Source: Rhizobium sullae (GTDB lineage: Bacteria; Pseudomonadota; Alphaproteobacteria; Rhizobiales; Rhizobiaceae). From it: a stretch of DNA of 64,000 nt. The stretch spans positions 1,984,001 to 2,048,000 of the forward strand of contig NZ_CP104144.1 in NCBI RefSeq assembly GCF_025200715.1, in the 5' to 3' direction. The notes under the pieces were generated by a model that had not been told where the DNA came from, did not search any database, and saw nothing but the letters and a program-made list of their open reading frames with translations. This document shows positions 34,112 to 44,400 of this stretch, in pieces (the stretch's first letter is position 1; every line of letters begins with the position of its first letter). Both the position numbers and the translations under genes were made by a program.

Positions 34112-34543
34112 ATGACGGTTGTCCAGCCAGTTGAGAATGCAACGCTTGCGATGTCCTCTGCGCCGCAGGATCCGGCCTCGGTCGCGTCGCAAGGCCTGTT
34201 CGAGCATTCGGCGCTGAACGCCCAAACCCTGCCGCACGGGGCAAGCCCGGCCGATCTCGGCCGGACGATCGTCGACAACCTGAAAGGTTTCGTCGAGCGC
34301 GCCGGAAAATTCGCAAGCAACACCGAGCTTTTCGCCCCATTGGACCAATCTCCGGCATCCCAGTCGTTTGCGCCGGATGCGGCCGGCGCTCAAACAAGCG
34401 TGACGCGGACACCGGACGGCGAAGCAGGACGGCTAGTCGAGGCACTGGGGAGGATCTTCGATCATGCGATCGAAACGCAGATGGTCGTTCGCGGCCCGAC
34501 GCAATTCACAAGCGCAACGATGACCCTCGTCAAAGGTCAATGA
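34112..34543 (+). CDS. sctI: SctI-like inner rod protein (NolB/NopB position)
   Basis: This 143-residue soluble protein ends RLVEALGRIFDHAIETQMVVRGPTQFTSATMTLVKGQ, the helix-turn pattern at the C-terminus of T3SS inner-rod proteins that polymerise under the secretin (family ends in L.K.Q or similar). It occupies the nolB/nopB slot between rhcC1 and sctJ and overlaps sctJ by ATGA. The N-terminal 100 residues are Pro/Ala/Ser-rich and probably disordered. The assignment rests on the C-terminal pattern and synteny. Confidence 0.65.
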   Translation: MTVVQPVENATLAMSSAPQDPASVASQGLFEHSALNAQTLPHGASPADLGRTIVDNLKGFVERAGKFASNTELFAPLDQSPASQSFAPDAAGAQTSVTRTPDGEAGRLVEALGRIFDHAIETQMVVRGPTQFTSATMTLVKGQ

Positions 34544-35340
34544 ATATCTCCTGGTGCTCCTCATCGATTGCGCGCGGACTGCTGCTCGCGCTTATGGTCC
34601 TGACGCTGCAGGCTTGCAGCGTCGATCTCTATACCAATCTTGACGAACGCGAGGCCAACGAGATGGTCGCAACCCTGCTCTCGAAAGGCATTGCGGCGAG
34701 CCGGGTCGTGCAGAAGGACGGCAAGCTGACAGTGACGGTCGACGAGGATCAGTTCTCGCAAGCCGTCACCGCGCTCAACATGGCCGGGCTACCCAAGGCG
34801 AAATTCGCGACACTCGGCACCGTGTTCAAGCAGGAAGGCCTCGTCGCTTCGCCCGTGCAGGAACGTGCACAGATGATCTATGCGTTGAGCGAGGAGCTTT
34901 CCCGGACTGTTTCCGAGATCGACGGGGTCCTCTCGGCGCGCGTCCACGTCGTGCTCCCGGACAACGACCCGCTGCAGCGCAATGCCATACCGGCCTCCGC
35001 TTCTGTCTTCATCCGCCACGAAAAAGATCTCGACGTCAATCCGCTGATCCCGCGGATCAAGACGCTGGTCGCCAACAGCATATCCGGCCTCACCTACGAA
35101 AAAGTCTCGGTCGTGCCCGTCGCGAGCGAGCGGGCGAGCGGGCCTGTCACCGGCGCGGAACTCACATCATTCCTGGGGATCTGGATGCTGCCGGCGAGTG
35201 TGGCCAGGGCCAAGCTCATCTTCGTCTGCCTTGCCGGCGCCCTGTTTGCCGCGATCGCCGGCCTTGGATACCTGGCATGGCGCAAGCACAGCAGCCGGCG
35301 GAAAGTCTATCCGCTGCAGCCCTACGGTCCGGCAAAGTGA
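34540..35340 (+). CDS. sctJ: SctJ inner-membrane ring lipoprotein (RhcJ/YscJ)
   Basis: This 266-residue lipoprotein has lipobox LTLQACS, then the two ring-building domains (DLYTNLDEREANEMVATLLSKGI, ALNMAGLPKAKFATLGTVF, SEELSRTVSEIDGVLSARVHVVLP). A C-terminal membrane helix (LIFVCLAGALFAAIAGLGYLAW) and a short basic tail complete it. It builds the inner ring of the basal body. Length and domain order are those of the FliF/YscJ family. It overlaps sctI and sctK by four bases each. Confidence 0.95.
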   Translation: MNISWCSSSIARGLLLALMVLTLQACSVDLYTNLDEREANEMVATLLSKGIAASRVVQKDGKLTVTVDEDQFSQAVTALNMAGLPKAKFATLGTVFKQEGLVASPVQERAQMIYALSEELSRTVSEIDGVLSARVHVVLPDNDPLQRNAIPASASVFIRHEKDLDVNPLIPRIKTLVANSISGLTYEKVSVVPVASERASGPVTGAELTSFLGIWMLPASVARAKLIFVCLAGALFAAIAGLGYLAWRKHSSRRKVYPLQPYGPAK

Positions 35341-36026
35341 CGGATCGCTCATCGGCAAACGGCGCGGCGGCCGCCGAACTGGAGAATGTCTGGGCGGCCT
35401 TCCGCACCGCCCCGGCCCGCCTTGTTCATCACCGCCATATCGTTCAAGCCTATGACGAGGCGATCTCGATCGAGGCCGCCGTCAGGCTGCAGCAATCCGA
35501 TCGGGTCCAGCGGCTGCTTATGCGGCTGCTTATGGACAAATTCGACCTTCCGGACGCCGGCTTTTGCCCTTGTCCCGAACCGGACGATCTCAAACTCCTT
35601 GCGTTGCCGCCGGAGGCTGTCGCGCAACATAGCTACCTGGCTGGGGCCGTGTTCTGGGGTCATGCGCTTGCCGGCGAAATCCGCAGCCGCGAAGTCGCCT
35701 TGATGAAAGAGCGCGTCGGTGACCGCGCTTTCCGGGTGGCCGTCGATAACCGCGACCTTGCCGCGGGCCATGAGATTGCGGGCGGCCTCGATGCCTTGAT
35801 GCAGGCGATTGACGTCGACGGTCGCAGATGCTGGGCGAGCTGGCAGGCCTCGCTGCCCACTGCACTGGCGGAATGGCTTCGACTGAGGGGTGAGACTGGC
35901 GGCGACGATGCTCCGTTCACCGAGCCGGGAGACGCCGCCACCGGCGCTGCGATCGTCAGGCGCCTGTTGCGGCACGAAACCGCCAGGGACGATCACACCG
36001 GCGCCACCGTCAAGGAGGAGCGATGA
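35337..36026 (+). CDS. sctK: SctK sorting-platform protein (NolU)
   Basis: This 229-residue cytoplasmic protein starts at GTG 35337, overlapping the sctJ stop (GTGA). It sits in the nolU slot between sctJ and sctL. Sequence features are modest: a helix-rich body with FDLPDAGFCPCPEPDDLKLLALPPEAV and HALAGEIRSREVALMKERVGDRAF, the latter resembling SctK/YscK family conservation. SctK links the sorting platform pods to SctD. Identity is from synteny plus weak motif resemblance. Confidence 0.75.
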   Translation: MTDRSSANGAAAAELENVWAAFRTAPARLVHHRHIVQAYDEAISIEAAVRLQQSDRVQRLLMRLLMDKFDLPDAGFCPCPEPDDLKLLALPPEAVAQHSYLAGAVFWGHALAGEIRSREVALMKERVGDRAFRVAVDNRDLAAGHEIAGGLDALMQAIDVDGRRCWASWQASLPTALAEWLRLRGETGGDDAPFTEPGDAATGAAIVRRLLRHETARDDHTGATVKEER

Positions 36027-36628
36027 ACGAGATCCCCACAAGCCCGGCCAAGAAAATCCTCAAGCAGGCCGAAGGCGAACATTGGCTTGAAGGCTTCGCA
36101 TTCTTGGAGGCGGCGAAGGCCAAGGCGGATCAGCAGCTTGCGCAGGTTCGCGACGTCGTCGAGACGAGCAGAAGAAAGGGCTACGAGGCTGGCAGGCTGG
36201 AGGGAGAACGGCAGGCAGCGGCCCTGCTCCTGAAGACCACCGCCGACGTCAATGCCTATCTGGCCGGCATCGACCGGCAGATTGCCGAACTCGGCCTAGC
36301 GATCGCCGAAAAATTGCTCGGCCGTTTCGATCAGGCAGAGCTGGTCGCCAATCTGGCGCAGCAGGCGCTTCAATCGTTTCAGCATGAGCGCGAGGTAACG
36401 ATCACTGTCTCTCCCGCATTGGCCGACCGGGTCGCCGAAGTCGTTGAGCGCCACAACGGCAGTGGCGCGCTCAAGATCGCCGTGCTTGCCGATCCGCGGC
36501 TCGACGGCAACAAATGCGTTCTCGCCAGCGCCGTAGCCGTCGTTGATGCAGGCCTCGATACACAATTGTCGGTCATCCGCGAAGCCTTGCTCGGCGTCCG
36601 GTCCGACCGATCGGAACCTGCCGCATGA
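36023..36628 (+). CDS. sctL: SctL ATPase stator/regulator (NolV/YscL/FliH)
   Basis: This 201-residue protein has a long helical N-terminal part with EAAKAKADQQLAQVRDVVETSRRKGYEAGRLEGERQAAALL, followed by the globular C-terminal domain (RQIAELGLAIAEKLLGRFDQAELVANLAQQAL). This is the FliH/YscL plan. It binds the SctN ATPase N-terminus and connects it to SctQ. It overlaps sctK and sctN by ATGA, so stoichiometry is translationally coupled. Confidence 0.88.
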   Translation: MNEIPTSPAKKILKQAEGEHWLEGFAFLEAAKAKADQQLAQVRDVVETSRRKGYEAGRLEGERQAAALLLKTTADVNAYLAGIDRQIAELGLAIAEKLLGRFDQAELVANLAQQALQSFQHEREVTITVSPALADRVAEVVERHNGSGALKIAVLADPRLDGNKCVLASAVAVVDAGLDTQLSVIREALLGVRSDRSEPAA

Positions 36629-37971
36629 ACGAGCATGTGCTGTCGGATCCAGGCGCGCTCATCGAGCGCCTGCGCCAGCGGGCGCTCACGAGCGAGACGC
36701 GACCCCTTCGCGGCCGGATCCGCAGGATTACCGGCATCATCGTCCATGCGACCGCGCCGATGGTCAGGATCGGCGAACTTTGCCACCTCAGGGATCCTGT
36801 TTCCGGTGTGACCGTGCCGGCGGAGGTGGTGGGCTTCGAAGACGAGGAGGCCATCCTGACGCCGATTGGCGATCTTCAGGGCATGTCCACGCGCGCGGAG
36901 GTGATCGCAACTGGCAAGACCTTGCAGATCCCGGTTTGCGACGACCTCCTCGGCCGCGTGCTCAATCCCTTGGGAGAGCTCCTCGACTTTGCCGATGATC
37001 GTGCCATTCCGGTCGTCACCGACACCTACTATCCGACCCACCGGCCACCGCCCAATGCGCTCCAGCGCGACCTGATCACCGAGCCACTGCAACTTGGGAT
37101 CCGTGCGATCGACGGGCTGCTGACGGTTGCCCGCGGGCAACGCGTCGGCGTTTTCGGCGAGCCTGGCGTCGGCAAGTCCTCGCTCCTTTCCACCATCGTC
37201 CGCGGCACGAAGGCGGATGTCGTCGTCATCGGGCTGATCGGCGAGCGCGGGCGCGAAGTGCGGGAGTTCATCGAAAGACAGCTCGGCGAAGAGGGCCGCA
37301 AGCGCTCGGTGGTCGTGGTCGCAACATCCGATCGTCCGGCGATCGAGCGGGTGAAAGCGGCCTACGGTGCGACGGCCATCGCCGAATATTTTCGCGACCA
37401 GGGTCAAGACGTCCTTCTGCTGATGGACAGCGTCACCCGTTTCGCCCGGGCGCAACGGGAAATTGGCCTGGCGGCGGGCGAACCGCCGACGCGGCGAGGT
37501 TATCCGCCCTCGCTCTTTGCCGCGCTGCCGCGCCTGTTGGAGCGCGCCGGCCCCGGACAGGGCGGCTCGATCACAGCCCTCTATACCGTGCTGACCGAGG
37601 GTGACGGCACGCTCGATCCGGTTGCCGAAGAGACAAAAGCCATTCTCGATGGTCACATCATGCTGGGCTCCAGCCTGGCCGAGCGCAACTTCTTCCCAGC
37701 CATCGACATCCTGAAGAGCCGCAGCCGCCTGATGGAAAGCGTCGCAGGCAAGGCGCACCGCGATCACGCCGCCCATATCCGCACGCTGCTTGCCCGTTAC
37801 GAGCAGATCGAACTCTTGCTCCGGGTCGGCGAATACGAGCACGGCGTCGATCCGTTGTCGGATGAAGCAATCGAAAAGCACGGCGCCATCGAAGCCTTTC
37901 TGCGGCAGGAGAGCGGCGATTTTTCTTCCCTGGAAGAAACCCAGGAGCAGTTGAAAAGGATCGCATCGTGA
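36625..37971 (+). CDS. sctN: SctN T3SS ATPase (RhcN)
   Basis: This 448-residue ATPase of the FliI/YscN family has an N-terminal beta-barrel, Walker A GEPGVGKSSLL near residue 180, Walker B VLLLMDSVTRFARAQREIGLAAGEPPTRRGYPPSLF, and a C-terminal export domain. It strips chaperones and unfolds substrates at the base of the apparatus. All catalytic motifs are intact. It overlaps sctL and sctO by four bases. Confidence 0.97.
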   Translation: MNEHVLSDPGALIERLRQRALTSETRPLRGRIRRITGIIVHATAPMVRIGELCHLRDPVSGVTVPAEVVGFEDEEAILTPIGDLQGMSTRAEVIATGKTLQIPVCDDLLGRVLNPLGELLDFADDRAIPVVTDTYYPTHRPPPNALQRDLITEPLQLGIRAIDGLLTVARGQRVGVFGEPGVGKSSLLSTIVRGTKADVVVIGLIGERGREVREFIERQLGEEGRKRSVVVVATSDRPAIERVKAAYGATAIAEYFRDQGQDVLLLMDSVTRFARAQREIGLAAGEPPTRRGYPPSLFAALPRLLERAGPGQGGSITALYTVLTEGDGTLDPVAEETKAILDGHIMLGSSLAERNFFPAIDILKSRSRLMESVAGKAHRDHAAHIRTLLARYEQIELLLRVGEYEHGVDPLSDEAIEKHGAIEAFLRQESGDFSSLEETQEQLKRIAS

Positions 37972-38456
37972 CCCGGAAGGTCGATTTGCGACAACTCGTC
38001 GAGTTGCGGGCGCTTAGAATGCGGCGGGCGCAAGAAAAGGCGCAGCGTCAGCTAGGCCGCCACCAGCAGGCCGCCCGGGCCGCTGAGGCGGCAAGGGACG
38101 AAAGCCTTTCCCATGAGGATGAGCGCAGACGGGAAGAAGACGTTCTCTACGCCCATCTCGCTCAAGGCACCGCCGGTCACCGCGACCTCCAAAGTTACCG
38201 CGGCGCGCTCTCCGCCATGGACCACCGCGCCCGCCAGCTCGAGGAGCAGGTTCACGCCGCCGAGATGCGCGAAAGGCAGGAGGCAAAGCAAAAGCAGGAG
38301 CTTGCGGCCGAGTACCGGCGCAAACAGAAACTGCATGATCGCCTCCTGTTCCTTGCCGAGGAAAGCCGGCGCGAGGAAGCAAGGCGTGCCGACGTCGTCA
38401 GCGAGATGGAGGACGAGGACATCACCCACCCGAAGAGCAAGAAGCGGGGAAGGTGA
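37968..38456 (+). CDS. sctO: SctO central stalk protein (Y4yJ/YscO)
   Basis: This 162-residue, highly charged coiled-coil protein (LVELRALRMRRAQEKAQRQLGRHQQAARAAEAAR, and a second long helix RQEAKQKQELAAEYRRKQKLHDRLLFL) is the two-helix hairpin typical of YscO/FliJ. It acts as the stalk linking the SctN hexamer to SctV. It starts at GTG 37968, overlapping the sctN stop. Synteny is that of y4yJ after rhcN. Confidence 0.86.
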   Translation: MTRKVDLRQLVELRALRMRRAQEKAQRQLGRHQQAARAAEAARDESLSHEDERRREEDVLYAHLAQGTAGHRDLQSYRGALSAMDHRARQLEEQVHAAEMRERQEAKQKQELAAEYRRKQKLHDRLLFLAEESRREEARRADVVSEMEDEDITHPKSKKRGR

Positions 38457-38460
38457 CAGG

Positions 38461-39519
38461 ATGAGCATCTCAACGCAGACGCGCGCCGGCGCCCAGGAAG
38501 TTCGTACCCTTGCCGAGGACCCGTCCTGCCTGCCAGAGGTCGCGGCCGCCCATGTCGACGCACTCAACATGCTGGCAAGGATCCGCATGGCTTTTCGGCT
38601 CTCGCTGGCGACGGCAACCATCGTCATTCGGCCCGAGGACAGCACGCGATCGCTGACGGAACCGGTCGAGCTTGCGTTCTTCATCGGCGCGTCGGCCGGC
38701 CGCTTCATGATTCCTGCAGCCGCGCTCGACGAGCTTGCGCCGGGCCTTGGGGTTCGCGGAAGAATAGCGGCCCTTTCCCCTCTGCAGCGCAACATCCTCA
38801 TCGAGGAGGCACTCGCCTCAAATCTTGCAGAACTGGAAGACCGTATCGGGGAACCGGTCCGGACCGGCCCGCCGCCGGATGCTGCGGGCGAATGTCCCAT
38901 CAAGCTTTGCTGGACGATCGATTGCGGCAGCTTGCCCCACCATGCGGAACTGCACTTGAGTGCTGCGGCGGCGCTCAAGATCGGCAAGGCCCTTGGTGGG
39001 CATGCGAGCGGCCTGGGCGCATTGACGGCAAACCTGGTCCAGCCCATCCAGCTATGCGCCGGCATCCAGCACCTGACCACAGGCGAATACGAAAGTCTTG
39101 GCGTCGGCGATATCGTCATGTGCGAGCAGCCCAATGGCGAAGAACCCTTCGCCCTTATCGGCAACCACCTGATCGCCTCGCTGCGCCGGGGCGATTCCGG
39201 CCTCGTATTTACGTCTACGTGGCGAGATCTAAGAGCAAGTTGGGAACATTCCGCCATGTCAAAAAAGGATACGCCTCCGTCCGACCAGCTCGAAACGCTG
39301 GCAGACCTTCCAGTCCAGCTGGTATTCGAGATCGGCCGCGCCGAGTTCCCGCTGAAGGAAATCGCCAGGATGGGCGAAGGGACGGTTCTTCACACAAGCC
39401 CGAGCCTTTCTACCCCCGTCAACATCATGGCGAACGGGCGGCTCGTCGGAAAGGGCGAACTGATCAGGATCGGCGAAGGCCTTGGCGTGCGCGTGGTGCG
39501 GCTTTCGGCAGATGGGTGA
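38461..39519 (+). CDS. sctQ: SctQ cytoplasmic ring protein (RhcQ), with internal SctQ-C start
   Basis: This 352-residue, full-length SctQ has an N-terminal region (MLARIRMAFRLSLATATIVIRP, then VELAFFIGASAGRFMIP) and two SpoA domains at the C-terminus. The last one reads LADLPVQLVFEIGRAEFPLKEIARMGEGTVL, then ANGRLVGKGELIRIGEGLGVRV. Sorting-platform pods are built from it. An in-frame ATG at 39256 (MSKKDTPPSDQ), at residue 266, would give an 87-residue SctQ-C, as known for YscQ and Spa33. It is followed by sctR with an 8-base overlap. Confidence 0.92.
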   Translation: MSISTQTRAGAQEVRTLAEDPSCLPEVAAAHVDALNMLARIRMAFRLSLATATIVIRPEDSTRSLTEPVELAFFIGASAGRFMIPAAALDELAPGLGVRGRIAALSPLQRNILIEEALASNLAELEDRIGEPVRTGPPPDAAGECPIKLCWTIDCGSLPHHAELHLSAAAALKIGKALGGHASGLGALTANLVQPIQLCAGIQHLTTGEYESLGVGDIVMCEQPNGEEPFALIGNHLIASLRRGDSGLVFTSTWRDLRASWEHSAMSKKDTPPSDQLETLADLPVQLVFEIGRAEFPLKEIARMGEGTVLHTSPSLSTPVNIMANGRLVGKGELIRIGEGLGVRVVRLSADG

Positions 39520-40165
39520 GGCGACCACCAATCTCATCCCGATCATTATCATCGTCTCGACGATCGGGCTCATTCCGCTCGCGGTGGTGACGATGACCGG
39601 GTTCCTGAAAATCTCGATCGTTCTTTTCCTCATTCGCAATGCGCTCGGTATCCAACAATCGCCGCCCAATCTCGTGCTCTACGGCGTTGCGCTGATCCTC
39701 ACGGTCTATGTCACGACGCCGCTGGTCGGAGAGATGTACCGCACATTGTCAAGCGAGCGGGTCGACGTGCAATCGACGGACAGCATGATGCGGGCGGCGG
39801 AGTCCCTGCGCGCACCGCTGCAATCGCATCTTGAACGCTACACGGATGAGAACGAACGTCAGTTCTTCATGCAGGCGACCGAGCGCATCTGGTCGGAGGA
39901 AGCCAGAGCCTCGGTGAAGACCGACAGCCTTCTGATCCTCGTCCCGGCCTTCGTCAGTTCGGAGCTGACGCGCGCCTTCGAGATCGGCTTTCTGCTCTAT
40001 CTGCCGTTTCTCGTCATCGACCTCATCGTTTCAACCGTGCTGATGGCGATGGGGATGATGATGGTCTCCCCTACCCTTATTTCCATTCCGTTGAAGATAT
40101 TCCTCTTCGTCGCGGTCAACGGCTGGTCGCGGCTGATGCACGGCCTGATCCTGAGTTACGGATAG
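39512..40165 (+). CDS. sctR: SctR export-gate membrane protein (RhcR/FliP)
   Basis: This 217-residue member of the FliP/YscR family has a conserved start NLIPIIIIVSTIGLIPLAVVTMTGFLKISIVLFLIRNALGIQQ. It also carries LVPAFVSSELTRAFEIGFLLYLPFLVIDLIVS and a second hydrophobic pair MGMMMVSPTLISIPLKIFLF. Five copies form the entry pore with SctS and SctT. ATG 39512 lies inside the end of sctQ. Confidence 0.96.
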   Translation: MGEATTNLIPIIIIVSTIGLIPLAVVTMTGFLKISIVLFLIRNALGIQQSPPNLVLYGVALILTVYVTTPLVGEMYRTLSSERVDVQSTDSMMRAAESLRAPLQSHLERYTDENERQFFMQATERIWSEEARASVKTDSLLILVPAFVSSELTRAFEIGFLLYLPFLVIDLIVSTVLMAMGMMMVSPTLISIPLKIFLFVAVNGWSRLMHGLILSYG

Positions 40166-40170
40166 CGCCG

Positions 40171-40440
40171 ATGGATCAAACCGCCTTCCTCGCCCAAATG
40201 CAAAAAGCCATGTTGACCGTGCTGATCGCCTCGGCCCCGGCGCTCGCAATCGCGATCGTCATCGGCGTCAGTGTCGGCCTCATCCAGGCGCTGACCCAGA
40301 TCCAGGACCAGACGCTGCCGCAAGCCGTCAAGCTCGTCGCCGTCATGCTGCTACTCGTGATTCTCGGTCCGGTGCTTGCCGCTCAGGTCGCCAATTTCGC
40401 CAGCAACACGCTCGACATCTTTCCGGCCTTGACGCGGTAG
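40171..40440 (+). CDS. sctS: SctS export-gate protein (RhcS/FliQ)
   Basis: This 89-residue protein with two membrane helices matches FliQ/YscS: VLIASAPALAIAIVIGVSVGLIQALTQIQDQTLPQAVKLVAVMLLL. The TQIQDQTLP loop between the helices is the family hallmark. It assembles around the SctR5T1 pore as a helical hairpin. It is five bases after sctR and eight before sctT. Confidence 0.96.
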   Translation: MDQTAFLAQMQKAMLTVLIASAPALAIAIVIGVSVGLIQALTQIQDQTLPQAVKLVAVMLLLVILGPVLAAQVANFASNTLDIFPALTR

Positions 40441-40448
40441 GTGGGCGC

Positions 40449-41270
40449 GTGGATTTTCTCACCGCCACATCAGCGCTGTTCGATACCATCTATCCGATAC
40501 TTGCGGGCACAGCCATTGCGATGGCGCGCGCGCTCGGCATGATCGTCGTCACCCCTGCCTTCGTGCGGCTCGGCCTTACAGGGCTGATCCGGTCGGGCGT
40601 GGCGATCGCCATAGCCCTGCCGCTGATACCAAGCTTCACGGCAACGCTCGCGGAAGGGCAGGGCCTCTCGACCTTGATGGTGACCGGTCTTATCCTGAAG
40701 GAAATCATCATCGGTGTCATCCTGGGCGTCGTGCTCGGCATCCCCTTCTGGGCCGCCGAGGTCGCTGGCGATCTCGTCGACCTGCAGCGAGGCTCGACAT
40801 CGGCGCAGCTCGTCGATCCGCTGCAGGCGACGGAAACCAGCATCGCCGGAACCTTTTTCGTCCTGGCTCTAGTCGCCCTGTTCTTCAAGTCCGGCGGCTT
40901 TTCCCTGCTCGCCGACACCTTCTACAGAAGCTACGAAATATGGCCCGTGACCAGCTTCTCGCCGACGCTGGGCTCCGGAGCGGCCATGGCCGTGCTCGCA
41001 ATCCTCGACCGGATCATGCAGACCGGCGTTCTTTTGATCGCACCGATCGTGCTCGCCCTACTGATCGCGGACCTCATGCTCGCCTACTTGTCGCGCATGT
41101 CGCCGCAATTGCACGTGTTTGATCTTTCCCTGGCGGTCAAGAACCTGATCTTCGCTGTGCTGATCGTCCTCTACCTCAACTATCTCCTGCAATACATGGT
41201 TGCAGAGCTCGCCATCCTGAAAGAGGCTCCAGCGATGCTGCGCAGCCTCCTTGGAACGGCGCCTCAATAA
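40449..41270 (+). CDS. sctT: SctT export-gate protein (RhcT/FliR)
   Basis: This 273-residue protein is polytopic and matches FliR/YscT: ARALGMIVVTPAFVRLGLTGLIRSGVAIAIALPL, GIPFWAAEVAGDLVDLQRGSTSAQLVDPL, and a late pair of helices. One copy completes the R5S4T1 gate. It starts at GTG 40449. It ends the core run of the rightward operon; sctU, which usually follows, is absent here and lies at 25071-26105. Confidence 0.95.
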   Translation: MDFLTATSALFDTIYPILAGTAIAMARALGMIVVTPAFVRLGLTGLIRSGVAIAIALPLIPSFTATLAEGQGLSTLMVTGLILKEIIIGVILGVVLGIPFWAAEVAGDLVDLQRGSTSAQLVDPLQATETSIAGTFFVLALVALFFKSGGFSLLADTFYRSYEIWPVTSFSPTLGSGAAMAVLAILDRIMQTGVLLIAPIVLALLIADLMLAYLSRMSPQLHVFDLSLAVKNLIFAVLIVLYLNYLLQYMVAELAILKEAPAMLRSLLGTAPQ

Positions 41271-41458
41271 AGGTCTCCGCCCGCGGCGCAAGAAATCCGG
41301 CCCTTGTCATCAAACCATTAAGCAGGCCCGCCATAGTGGCCTCGCGCGCACGCGCGCAACGACCAGTGTCTTGATTTCAGAGACGAAGTTCGCTTCCGGC
41401 GCTTTCCGCTGGATGTGCATCCCTCGCGTGCCGCATAAAGCCAAGGAGATCACGCCCC

Positions 41459-44400
41459 ATGTCCTTTCGCATCGATATCGACGGCAAGAGCCGCTACGAC
41501 GCAAGCAGCGGTCGCGCCGCCGCCGTTTCCGAGGAGCAGCGCCGGTTCTTCATCGAGCAGATCAACCAGGCCGTGCGCGAACGCACCGAGCAAGGTGGGC
41601 CGAAGACGATCGATCCTGGAACCGAGAAAGTGATTGTCGTCGAGAAGGGCGACAGTCTGTCGGAGATCGCCAAGGAGAACCATGTCAGCCTCGACGACCT
41701 CATGGCCGCCAACCGCATCAAGCTGACGGCGGACACGGCGGCGATCGACCCCAATGACGTGGTGATCGTGCCGCTCGCCTCGCCCGAGCTCGTTGCGCAA
41801 GGTCCCGTGGACGGCAAAGGCGTGCCCAAGGGCGAGGCCGCCTTCATCGATGATCTCTATGGCCGCGGCAACAAGCTCGCCTATGCCGACGACCCTTCGA
41901 AAATCGACTATGCCGCCGAAGGCAGGGACATGCAGCGCGACGCCGGAGCCTATCTCGACAACCTGCCGAAGGCGGAACGACAGGCCGCAGCCCTCAGGCT
42001 GATCAACAGCGACTGGCTGGATGCGGGCCCCGCCGGCAACGCCGTCAAGGCGGCGATCGAGGAACGCGGCCTGAAGACGGACGAGGAATCGGTGATGGCG
42101 GACGGGATCTATGATCGCGGCAACCGGATCCAGTATTCCGACGACCCGAAAATCGACTATCAGGCGGAGACCGGCGAGATCGCCAAGGACCTCAAGACTT
42201 ATGTCGAAAAGCTGCCGGAGAAAGAGCGCTCCGAGACGCTGCAGCGCCTTTACGACCGCGACTGGACCGATGCGGCACCCGCCCGGATGGCGATCGAAGA
42301 CACCGCGAAAGCGCTGAATGTCAGCCTGCGCCCCTCGACGCATGCCGGCGTCGACGCCGAAGCCAGGGCACGCACAATCATCGACACTGCAAACGCCGCC
42401 GGCGGGCCGGACGAAGCGTTCCGCAAACTCTCTTCAGCCTACGGCTCGGCCGCGCCGGAGGTCCAGCAGGTTCTCGCGCGCTCCGACGACGCGAAGGCCC
42501 TGATCGACAAAGCCGCGGACTGGGCATCGAAGCCCCTCGCAGACTACCAGCCTGGGAAGGGAATGAGCAATCAGGGCGATGCCGCAACGACGATGGCTAA
42601 TCTCGAGCAGCTGACCGCCGGCGCCGATCCGCGGCTGGCCGTCGAGCTGGTCTCTTCCGCCATGCCAACCATCGAGGCGGCGAATACCAGGAAGCAGGAA
42701 AAGATCGGCGGCGACTTGATCGGAATGAACGGCCAGGCGGACATGATGACGATCATCGACCGCATCAGCGGCAGTCCGGGCGCCGATGCAATCGTCGAGC
42801 GCTTTGCCGAGATCGGCGGCTATCACCCGAACTCCATACCGATGGCGATCGGCAACGGCTCCCGCCTCGACTACCCGATTGCCATCGCGGCCAAGAGTGC
42901 GGCGGCCTCGCCCGATTTCGTCGTCCGGAACATCATTCCAAACGTGAAGCAATATGCCGCCAGCAGGGTCAACCAGGATGTCCTTGCCTATTCGGCGCAT
43001 ATGCAGGAGCTGCAGTGGTTGGTTTCCAACCACGGAAGGACCATGACACCCGAGCAACTCGCCAAGGCGATCGAGGACTACAAGACGGAAAAAGGCCCGG
43101 AATGGGCCAAAACAGAAAAGCGCCTGGAGGACAACATCGCAGCAAGCGGCGAAAAACTGCTGCAGCAATTGACGGCACTCGGCAATCTGCCGCCGGAACT
43201 CGCCTCGCAGCAGCAAGCCGTCAACGATGAGATCGGCAAGATCTTGTCGGACGAAAAGACCGCGATGGCGGTCGAAATCGCAATGAAGAAGAACCCGGCG
43301 CTGCTCGACAGTCCGGCCGCGCTGAACCTGCTGGGCGCTCAAGCTCGCCTGACCGACCGGGGCAGGAAGCTCGCCGAAGAGGCAACGACCCAGATCATCC
43401 GTCACAAGGTCCTGCCGGCCTTCACCGACCTGCAATCCGGCGATCCGGCCGCACTTGGCAAAGCCAGGAACAGTCTTGAGGCGCTGAAGCAGGGTAAGCT
43501 CTCGCAGATGCTCGGCATTCCCAAGGCCGACATGGACGGGGCGATCGATGCGGTCGCCAAGTCCCTGCCCGAGCCGGGCGAGACGGTCGAGCAATCCCGC
43601 GCAAAGATGGCCACCCTCAACGACGACCTGAACGATCTGAAGAGTTCGAGCGGCGTCAGGTCTTTTGCGAACACGACCGGCCCTGGCCAGATGCTGCGGC
43701 TGATCGGCATTGCGGCCACGGGAGCGAGCGTCGCAAACTCGGCGACTGTGGCGCAGAACAACCCCACTTTCAGAAACGATCTGAAAGTGGTGATCGATGC
43801 GGTCGGGCTCGGCCAGCGAACGGTGGAGATTTTAGGCGGAATGGACCGTCTCAACGCCGACTCCGCCGCCGTCAAGCATTTCGGCAGCAGCAGCAGGCCG
43901 GCCGTCAAGTTTCTCGGGGCGCTGAGCGGCGGGTTCGATGCGTGGGTGGCCTTCGACTACTTCAAGGCCGGCGACCCGCTCATGGGCAGCCTTTCGGCCG
44001 CAGCAGCCGGCGGAACCATCATGGCGGCTCTCGGCACCGGCACGATGTTCGGTCCGGCCGGTCTCGTCATCGTCGGCGCCGCTGTGATTTCCCAGATGAT
44101 CGTTGCCGATACGCGCGATTCGAACAAATACATGACGGATACCTCAAAGCGCTTCCTCGCCCATTCCGAGCTCGACGAAACCACCGCCGGCGCGCTCGTC
44201 GACCAGAGCGGCGACGGCCACAGCCCGGTGCCGATCCTCGCCAGATACGCGGAACTGAAGGGCTATCGTCTCGATCAGCCGGCCGATCGCCAACGTTTTA
44301 TCGACTGGCTGAACAGCATTCCGAAGGAAGGGCTGGAGAAGTTGCGCGACAATCTGCACCATACGCTCGACGAGTTCGGCGGCGATCCGGCGAAATTGCC

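Noticed and set aside
36379..37881. 500-codon minus-strand frame opposite sctN
   Set aside because: It is antisense to an unambiguous ATPase with all catalytic motifs and has no recognisable domain.
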